Positions 22,930 through 28,008 of a DNA stretch of 28,008 nucleotides are shown here, piece after piece. The translations under genes and the position numbers were made by a program. The DNA is from Verrucomicrobiota bacterium (lineage in GTDB: Bacteria; Verrucomicrobiota; Verrucomicrobiia; Opitutales; Opitutaceae). Every line of letters begins with the position of its first letter. Position 1 is the stretch's first letter. The notes under the pieces were generated by a model that saw nothing but the letters and a program-made list of their open reading frames with translations, was not told the origin of the DNA and searched no databases. The stretch covers positions 1-28,008 of the forward strand of contig JAEWIY010000040.1 of assembly GCA_023386835.1 (NCBI GenBank), read 5' to 3'.

Positions 22930-23047
22930 CGCAGATCGTCCAAGACGCGCCGACACCTGCACAAAAAATGCGCAGTCGACCCGCCCGTGGCATGGCATGC
23001 TCGACCAGACCGGCCCTGCCACGCCGGAGCCTCCACCCACCACTCCC

Positions 23048-23734
23048 GTGCCCCGTTCCCACCTTCTTCTTTTCGCCACGCTTCCCGCCTGCCTGGTGCT
23101 GACCGGCTGTCGTGAACAACCGGTTGTCCACTACCGCTTGAGCAAGGACCCGGCTCCCGCGCCGGCCGTCGCCTCAAACGCCGTCGACCCCTCGGCCCCG
23201 TTGCCGGCCGACCATCCGCCACTCAAATCCGGCGGTGCCGCGGGTTCTCTCCCCGCCGCCACTCCCGCGTCGGGTCCGGCGCTGGCCTGGACCACACCCA
23301 CCGGCTGGCAAAGCCAACCCGCCGCCGCGCCGCGGCACGCGGTGTATGGCTTTTCCGGTGACAACAACGCGTACGGCGAACTTGTCGTCACCTCCTTCCC
23401 CGGGTCAGTGGGCGGCGAGCTGGCGAATCTCAACCGCTGGCGTGGCCAACTCCAGTTGCCGGCCTGGTCCGCCAACGAAGCCGCCGCCGCGGTTCAGCGG
23501 CTGACCGCGGGGGAGCTCGCGGTCGCCGTAGTCGATTTCACCGGAGGAAACAACGAAGCCCCCGTTCGCCTGCTCGGCGCGATCGTGCCGGCCGGCCAGG
23601 TCACCTGGTTCTTCAAGTTTACCGGTTCACCCGCCGTGCTGGAGCGCGAGAAAGCCGCGTTTCTCACGTTGCTCGAGTCCGTGCACCTCAAGACCACCGG
23701 CGAGAAGGACGACCATGCGTGCTGTAATTCGTGA
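23048..23734 (+). CDS. Lipoprotein associated with system II cytochrome c maturation genes
   Basis: The GTG at 23048 (VPRSHLLLFATLPACLVLTG, then C) gives a clean lipoprotein signal with lipobox LTGC. Longer ATG starts upstream would add a Pro/Arg-rich leader before it. After an Ala/Pro linker (about 25-75) comes a domain with LAWTTPTGWQ, YGELVVTSFPGSVGGELANL, NRWRGQLQLP and VTWFFKFTGSPAVLEREKAA. I recall this domain from uncharacterised proteins of Planctomycetota and Verrucomicrobiota, but not a function. The gene overlaps resB by 20 bp and so is translationally linked to it. The odd C-terminus (DDHACCNS) lies within that overlap. Confidence 0.7.
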   Translation: MPRSHLLLFATLPACLVLTGCREQPVVHYRLSKDPAPAPAVASNAVDPSAPLPADHPPLKSGGAAGSLPAATPASGPALAWTTPTGWQSQPAAAPRHAVYGFSGDNNAYGELVVTSFPGSVGGELANLNRWRGQLQLPAWSANEAAAAVQRLTAGELAVAVVDFTGGNNEAPVRLLGAIVPAGQVTWFFKFTGSPAVLEREKAAFLTLLESVHLKTTGEKDDHACCNS

Positions 23735-24899
23735 CCTGCGTGATCTCCTGATCTCGCTGCCGCTGACCGTCGCACTGCTCGGTCTCTCCATCGTGCTGGT
23801 GCTGGTCGCGACGCTTGACCAGGTGAACATCGGCATCTGGGCCGTCCAACAGAAGTACTTCCACACCTTCGCGGTTTTCACCCAGGTCGGAAACCTGTCG
23901 CTGGCGGTGTTCCCGGGTGGCTACCTGCTCGGTGGACTGCTGCTCGTCAACGTGATCGGTGCGTTCATCTACCGCTTCCGGTTTCGTTGGAACAAGCTCG
24001 GCATCCACCTCACGCACGTCGGCCTCATCCTCCTCCTGCTCGGCGAGCTGTTCAGCGGTCTGTGGCAGGAGGACTACCACATGCGGCTCGATCTCGGCGA
24101 AACGCGCAACTACGCGGAGAGTTTCCGCGCGGTGGAATTGGTGCTGACCGACGTCACCGCGCCGGAGGTCGACGACGTGTTCGCGATCCCGGAGAGCCAA
24201 CTGGCACGCAGGCGCAGCGTGCAGCACCCGCTCCTGCCGTTCCGGGTGGTGCCGCAAAGCTACTTTGGCAACGCCCAGATCCGCACGCGCAGCGGTCCGG
24301 CGACACCGTCCGCCCACACCGGGGAAATCGCCGCCGACACCGGTACGGGCCGGCAGCTGCTCGCGATCGCACAGCCGATGACCTACAAGCAGAACGAGCG
24401 CAACGTGCCCGCCGCCGGCGTGCAGCTGGTGGGTCCGAGCGGGCCGATCGGGACCTGGCTCGTCTCGCCGTTCCTGGAGGAGCCTCAGGTTTTTGAATAC
24501 GAGGGCCGCACCTGGACGGTCGCGCTCCGTTTCGCGCGGCACTACCAGCCGTTCTCGCTCACGCTGCTGAAGTTCACCCACGACCGGTATCCCGGCACGA
24601 ACATCCCCAAAAACTTCTCCAGCCTGCTGCGGCTCAGCACACCGGACGGCCAGGACGACCGCGAGGTGCTCGTGTACATGAACAACCCGCTGCGCCACGG
24701 CGGCCTGACCTTCTACCAATCCGGTTTTGATAACGACGACCGGACCTCGATCCTGCAGGTCGTGCGCAACCCGAGCTGGCAGGTCCCGTACATCGCCTGC
24801 GTGGTGATGTCGCTCGGCCTGGCCATCCAGTTCTGCCTGCATCTCGGCCGTTTTGCCCGCCGCCGCCCCACCCCGGCGCCCAGTCCCGCGCTGCCATGA
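23715..24899 (+). CDS. resB: ResB/Ccs1-like cytochrome c biogenesis protein
   Basis: The 394-residue protein has the ResB plan: three N-terminal membrane helices (about 12-35, 66-87, 97-118), a large periplasmic domain and a last helix near 365-385. WNKLGIHLTHVGLILLLLGE carries conserved histidines; RHYQPFSLTLLKFTHDRYPG, NIPKNFSSLLRL and MNNPLRHGGLTFYQSGF are characteristic ResB segments. With CcsA it forms the system II complex that carries haem across the membrane and attaches it to CxxCH motifs. The start has a good Shine-Dalgarno sequence (agaagga), rare in this window, inside the lipoprotein gene. Its stop overlaps the ccsA start as ATGA. Confidence 0.9.
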   Translation: MRAVIRDLRDLLISLPLTVALLGLSIVLVLVATLDQVNIGIWAVQQKYFHTFAVFTQVGNLSLAVFPGGYLLGGLLLVNVIGAFIYRFRFRWNKLGIHLTHVGLILLLLGELFSGLWQEDYHMRLDLGETRNYAESFRAVELVLTDVTAPEVDDVFAIPESQLARRRSVQHPLLPFRVVPQSYFGNAQIRTRSGPATPSAHTGEIAADTGTGRQLLAIAQPMTYKQNERNVPAAGVQLVGPSGPIGTWLVSPFLEEPQVFEYEGRTWTVALRFARHYQPFSLTLLKFTHDRYPGTNIPKNFSSLLRLSTPDGQDDREVLVYMNNPLRHGGLTFYQSGFDNDDRTSILQVVRNPSWQVPYIACVVMSLGLAIQFCLHLGRFARRRPTPAPSPALP

Positions 24900-26749
24900 A
24901 AAAGCACTTTCCTCTCCTCCTCGCCGTCGTCGCCTTCATCGGGTTGCTCGCCACCCTGCGGCCGCCGCGCGCCACGGGTGGTTTTGATCTCACCGCCGCC
25001 GGTCAGCTGCCGACGCTCGTCAACGGCCGGGTGAAGCCGCTGGATACGGTGGCGCGCACCACTCTCCTACTCCTCCAGGGGCGCCAGCGGGTCGTCCATC
25101 CACAGGACGGCCGCGTGCAACCGGTCGCCTGGTTGCTCGACGTGCTGTTCCGCGCGCCGCGGGCCCACGAGTACGCCGTCTTCGAAATCGTGCATCCAGA
25201 GGTGCTCGCCGTGATGCGGCTGACGCCGGAGCAAGGCGCGGGCGGCAAACGTTACACGTACCTTCAGCTCCAGCCGCGGCTGATGGAGCTGGACCGGCAG
25301 GCCAAGCTAGTGGACTCGGTCGAGGGTCCCACCCGCACGCCGTTCCAGCGCGCGGTGGTCCAACTGCGCAACAAGGTCCTGCTGTACCAGAAGATTCAAT
25401 ACAGCCTGGTCGACGCGTCGGATCCCCATGCGCTCGACCGGCTCGCCCGGCTCGAGCAGTCGCTACCCGCCGCGCGGGCGGCCGTGGCCGGCAAAGCCGC
25501 CGGGGAACCCCATGACGCCGAACTGGCGCAGGAGCTCGAGGCGCTAACGCGAGGTTTCGCGACCTTGGAGGCGTTTGGCTACCTGTTGCCCATCCCCTCC
25601 GTCGACGCCCCGCAGGAGGCGAGCACCTGGACCTCGGCCGGAGCCGCCTGGCGTCGGGCTGCCGCAGGCGAGGCGTTGAATCCCCATGCCAGCTTTTACC
25701 GGCAGCTCGGCACCGCCTGGCGTGATCAGCAGCCGGAAGCGTTCAACACGCTTCTGGGCCCGCAGCACGCCGAACTGCACCGCACCATCGCCGGCTGGAT
25801 GACGAAGGTGAAGGTGGAGACGCTCTTCAACCGCGCCCAGCCGTTCAACAGCAGCATGAACCTTTACGTCGGCGCGTTCCTGCTGGCCGTGTTCTCCTGG
25901 TTGCGCTGGCCGCAGGCCCTCGGCCGCGCCGCGTTCTGGCTCGTGGTGCTCGCCTTTGCGACGTCGACCGTCGGCATCGGCATACGCATGTGGCTGGAAG
26001 GACGGCCACCGGTGACCAACCTCTACTCCTCCGCGCTTTTTGTCGGCTGGGGCGCCGTGGCGTTGTGTCTGCTCCTTGAGGGCCACTATCGCAACGCGAT
26101 CGGCAGCGTCGCCGCCGGCCTCGTCGGCTTCGGCACGTTGATCATCGCCCATCACCTCGCACTGAGCGGTGACACGCTCGAGATGATGCGCGCGGTGCTT
26201 GATTCCAACTTCTGGTTGGCGACGCACGTCGTCACCATCGCGCTCGGTTACTCCGCCATGTTCCTGGCGGGATTCCTCGGTGTGATCTACATCGTACGCG
26301 GCGTCTTCACCCGCTCGCTGGACGCGGCCACCGCCTCCACGCTCTCACGCATGGTCTACGGCGTCGTCTGCTTCGCGACGTTCTTCAGCTTCATCGGCAC
26401 CGTGCTCGGCGGCATTTGGGCCGATCAGTCGTGGGGCCGCTTCTGGGGCTGGGATCCGAAGGAAAACGGCGCCCTCATCATCGTGCTCTGGTGCTCACTG
26501 ATCCTGCACGCGCGCTGGGGCGGCATGGTGAAAACGCGCGGCTTCATGAACCTGGTCGTGTTCGGCAACGTGGTGACCGCCTGGAGCTGGTTCGGCGTGA
26601 ACATGCTCGGTGTCGGCCTGCACAGCTACGGCTTCATGGATTCCGCCTTCTGGTGGCTGGTCGTGTTCGGCGCCTCCCAGCTGACGATCATGGCGATCGC
26701 CGCGCTGCCGCTGACGTGGTGGCGCAGCCCGGCCGTCGCCCGCCAGTAA
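24896..26749 (+). CDS. ccsA: CcsA/ResC-like cytochrome c biogenesis protein with N-terminal extension
   Basis: The 617-residue protein begins with one helix and a soluble extension to about 315 (LPTLVNGRVKPLDTVARTTL), as in the longer CcsA proteins of Bacteroidota and Verrucomicrobiota. The C-terminal 300 residues form the multi-helix haem-handling core. WADQSWGRFWGWDPKENGAL (about 508-527) is the WWD signature of haem handlers, and flanking histidines (IIAHHLALSG, THVVTIALGY, LHSYGF) are candidate haem ligands. It starts within the resB stop (ATGA). It should serve the multihaem cytochromes encoded divergently, including unusual haem sites. No ccdA or resA-type thioredoxin gene is in the window. 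Confidence 0.92.
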   Translation: MKKHFPLLLAVVAFIGLLATLRPPRATGGFDLTAAGQLPTLVNGRVKPLDTVARTTLLLLQGRQRVVHPQDGRVQPVAWLLDVLFRAPRAHEYAVFEIVHPEVLAVMRLTPEQGAGGKRYTYLQLQPRLMELDRQAKLVDSVEGPTRTPFQRAVVQLRNKVLLYQKIQYSLVDASDPHALDRLARLEQSLPAARAAVAGKAAGEPHDAELAQELEALTRGFATLEAFGYLLPIPSVDAPQEASTWTSAGAAWRRAAAGEALNPHASFYRQLGTAWRDQQPEAFNTLLGPQHAELHRTIAGWMTKVKVETLFNRAQPFNSSMNLYVGAFLLAVFSWLRWPQALGRAAFWLVVLAFATSTVGIGIRMWLEGRPPVTNLYSSALFVGWGAVALCLLLEGHYRNAIGSVAAGLVGFGTLIIAHHLALSGDTLEMMRAVLDSNFWLATHVVTIALGYSAMFLAGFLGVIYIVRGVFTRSLDAATASTLSRMVYGVVCFATFFSFIGTVLGGIWADQSWGRFWGWDPKENGALIIVLWCSLILHARWGGMVKTRGFMNLVVFGNVVTAWSWFGVNMLGVGLHSYGFMDSAFWWLVVFGASQLTIMAIAALPLTWWRSPAVARQ

Positions 26750-26773
26750 ACACGCCACGCGACCCAAAAAAGA

Positions 26774-26801
26774 AGCACGCGCGCCCAAGGACGCGCGTGC
26801 T
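26774..26801 (-). terminator. Rho-independent terminator between convergent genes
   Basis: agcacgcgcg (26774-26783) pairs perfectly with cgcgcgtgct (26792-26801). On the minus strand it is followed by tcttttttggg, a good U-tract for the DUF2959-like gene. On the plus strand, downstream of ccsA, there is no T-run, so it may work weakly there. Confidence 0.8.
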
Positions 26802-26857
26802 AAAGCCGCGGCGGCGAGGCGACTTGACCGACGCAAACCGATGTAGTGGAAATTAAA

Positions 26858-27517
26858 CTACTCTGCGATGACCGTCGTACTCGGGTTGACGTGGACGCTG
26901 GCCTCGCGGAAGTCCTGCGCCAGCCGATCGAGCGAACGACGGGTCCGCTCCGCGTTGCGCTCCACCTGTCCGAACAGGCTGCGCGCGTTTTCGACGCCCG
27001 CCGGCGTCAGGTCGACACTGAGCAGCCGTTGCACGTCGCGAAGACCGGCCAGCAACGGGGTCATGTCCTCGCGAACGTCGAGGTAGCTGCGCTCCGCCTG
27101 CAAGAGCTGGTTAGCAACCTCCTGCTGGCGCGCGACGCTGCGCGCACGTACGGCCGGATCGGTGATGGCCGCATTCTCGCGATCCCACGTGGCGATGTAG
27201 GATTGCCGGCGGTCTGCCATCTCCTGCGCCCGGTCATGAACCCGAGCCATGGAGCGATCGAGCGAATCGACCGCGCCGCGGTAGTCGGTGAAGGCCGGCC
27301 GCAGGTCGGTCGCCGGCTGGTTGAGCAGGCGATCGAGCGCGATCGTGGCGGAGTTCAGGTTGCGGCGCGCCGTTTCAATATCATCGGCGGCGTTGGTGAG
27401 AGTGCCGGAGGTTTGCGCCGCCTGCTGGTGAGCCGGGGTGCTGCAGCCCGCCGCGAGCAGTCCGAGCAAGGTCGCCGCCGTAAAACCGAGGCGAAACGAA
27501 AGACGTGGAGAGTTCAT
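26858..27517 (-). CDS. DUF2959-like coiled-coil lipoprotein
   Basis: The ATG at 27517 (MNSPRLSFRLGFTAATLLGL) gives 219 residues with lipobox LAAGC. A longer in-frame start at 27940 would add 140 low-complexity residues from repeat DNA and is rejected. The mature protein is almost entirely helical with heptad-like spacing (ADDIETARRNLNSATIALDR, ERSYLDVREDMTPLLAGLRD, RTRRSLDRLAQDFREAS). Length, lipoprotein signal and the order of these segments fit DUF2959 proteins, which have no settled role. It converges on ccsA and is separated from it by a terminator. Confidence 0.75.
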   Translation of the reverse strand: MNSPRLSFRLGFTAATLLGLLAAGCSTPAHQQAAQTSGTLTNAADDIETARRNLNSATIALDRLLNQPATDLRPAFTDYRGAVDSLDRSMARVHDRAQEMADRRQSYIATWDRENAAITDPAVRARSVARQQEVANQLLQAERSYLDVREDMTPLLAGLRDVQRLLSVDLTPAGVENARSLFGQVERNAERTRRSLDRLAQDFREASVHVNPSTTVIAE

Positions 27518-27688
27518 AAAAACGCAGATTGAGGTTTTGGAGCAATCAAGGTCCGCAGTTGCCTCCACAAACCCGGTTGCCCTCCACGCGTTCCGCCGCC
27601 GGTCCCCAAATAAGGCCGCCGCCCGAATTGGCAGTGCGGGAAAGGATGAGCATCGCGCGCGGAGCGCGCAGCGCGAAGGAGAAAAGGG

Positions 27689-27720
27689 GGAGAAAGGAGA
27701 AGGGAGAAAGGAGAAGGAAA
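27689..27720 (+). repeat. 32-bp purine tract, left arm of a perfect inverted repeat
   Basis: The all-purine tract contains the 14-mer ggagaaaggagaag twice in tandem. Its exact reverse complement is 27977-28008, the last bases of the window. Confidence 0.9.
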
Positions 27721-27915
27721 CGGACGGCTGAAGGGGCCAAGGAACCAAGGAACAAGCCCAGGCAGACCCGGCCGCTCGCGCGTTCCGCGATGCGCGAAGG
27801 GCCGGAGGAGCAGGATCGGAGGCAGAGCACCACCGGCAGAGCCTCATAGCCGTTGGTACTTGCTCCTTCGCCCTTGCTAGCTGGCTCGTCCTTCCTGCCC
27901 CCACAACATCACCCG

Positions 27916-27960
27916 GTGTTACCCATGTCCTGAATCCCAAGTGTTACCCTTGCCCTGAAT
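27916..27960 (+). repeat. Two 20-bp direct repeats, 25-bp period
   Basis: gtgttacccatgtcctgaat (27916-27935) and gtgttacccttgccctgaat (27941-27960) agree at 18 of 20 positions. Short tandem repeats like this are found at the ends of some insertion sequences as transposase-binding sites. No transposase is visible within the window. Confidence 0.7.
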
Positions 27961-27976
27961 ACACCCTGCCGCGGTT

Positions 27977-28008
27977 TTTCCTTCTCCTTTCTCCCTTCTC
28001 CTTTCTCC
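27977..28008 (-). repeat. 32-bp pyrimidine tract, right arm of the inverted repeat
   Basis: This is the exact reverse complement of 27689-27720 and reaches the last base given, so the arm may extend beyond the window. Confidence 0.9.

Larger units (their letters stand above)
22754..23047. promoter_or_regulatory. Divergent promoter region of cytochrome and maturation operons
   Basis: These 294 bp separate the minus-strand conduit operon from the plus-strand maturation operon and must hold both promoters. They carry two copies of the GGCTGCGCA-N3-GTTGSC motif and a TGCGCA in reverse context at 22969-22974 (minus strand gactgcgcatttttt). No consensus -35/-10 pair is obvious. Confidence 0.6.
27518..28008. 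other. Right edge, gene-free and repeat-rich
   Basis: These 491 bp have no supported gene. They hold a purine-rich 32-bp segment with an exact inverted copy at the window end, a pair of 20-bp direct repeats, and short repeats such as gccaaggaaccaaggaac near 27736. Confidence 0.65.

Noticed and set aside
23688..24842. 384-codon minus-strand frame opposite resB
   Set aside because: Antisense shadow; the plus-strand protein is a clear ResB with expected membrane helices and overlaps.
27518..27940. N-terminal extension of the DUF2959-like lipoprotein up to 27940
   Set aside because: The extra 140 residues are translated purine-tract repeat and would bury the lipoprotein signal at 27517 inside the protein.

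Overview
The window looks like a piece of a high-GC genome from a Verrucomicrobiota member of the Opitutaceae type. This is inferred from a giant Ig-like and beta-helix secreted protein with a C-terminal domain I associate with that group, a system II cytochrome c maturation pair, dispersed repeats of the 'tttcaccacagagacacagag' kind, and start codons that mostly lack a Shine-Dalgarno sequence and follow pyrimidine-rich leaders. No rRNA, tRNA, CRISPR array or intact transposase was seen.

Layout. (1) 1-2.9 kb is decayed accessory DNA: an antitoxin coupled to a toxin with a damaged C-terminus, a broken exported protein, frameshifted hicA-like remnants, a small membrane protein, three copies of a diverged repeat and a small Cys-rich protein. 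(2) 2.97-11.9 kb carries secreted proteins: a pectate-lyase-superfamily beta-helix protein, an exported cupin bracketed by inverted dispersed repeats, and a 2024-residue multidomain secreted protein with a strong terminator. (3) 12.3-17.0 kb is a run of small plus-strand genes, mostly one to three membrane segments or zinc ribbons, plus a DUF4260 protein, a short methyltransferase and a 202-residue unknown. At least one gene here is frameshifted and one looks truncated. (4) 17.1-17.7 kb is a DUF1801/YdeI-like protein. (5) 17.9-26.7 kb is the functional centre. (6) 26.8-28.0 kb holds a DUF2959-like lipoprotein and a repeat-rich, gene-free right end.

In the centre, a minus-strand operon encodes a small monohaem cytochrome c, a seven-haem NapC/NirT-type inner-membrane cytochrome resembling ImcH, an eight-haem DmsE/MtrA-like cytochrome with a lipobox, and an MtrB/PioB-like outer-membrane barrel. 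Together these make a plausible inner-membrane to outer-membrane electron conduit (porin-cytochrome complex). Divergently, a lipoprotein, ResB and CcsA form a translationally overlapping operon whose last two products attach haem to c-type cytochromes, so the maturation machinery sits head-to-head with its probable clients.

The most striking non-coding signal is an 18-bp motif, GGCTGCGCA-N3-GTTGSC. It occurs twice in the divergent promoter region (22830 and 22912) and once in the gap between the seven-haem and eight-haem cytochrome genes (20803), there inside the loop of a perfect 11-bp inverted repeat. It is a candidate operator or RNA element tying the conduit genes together.
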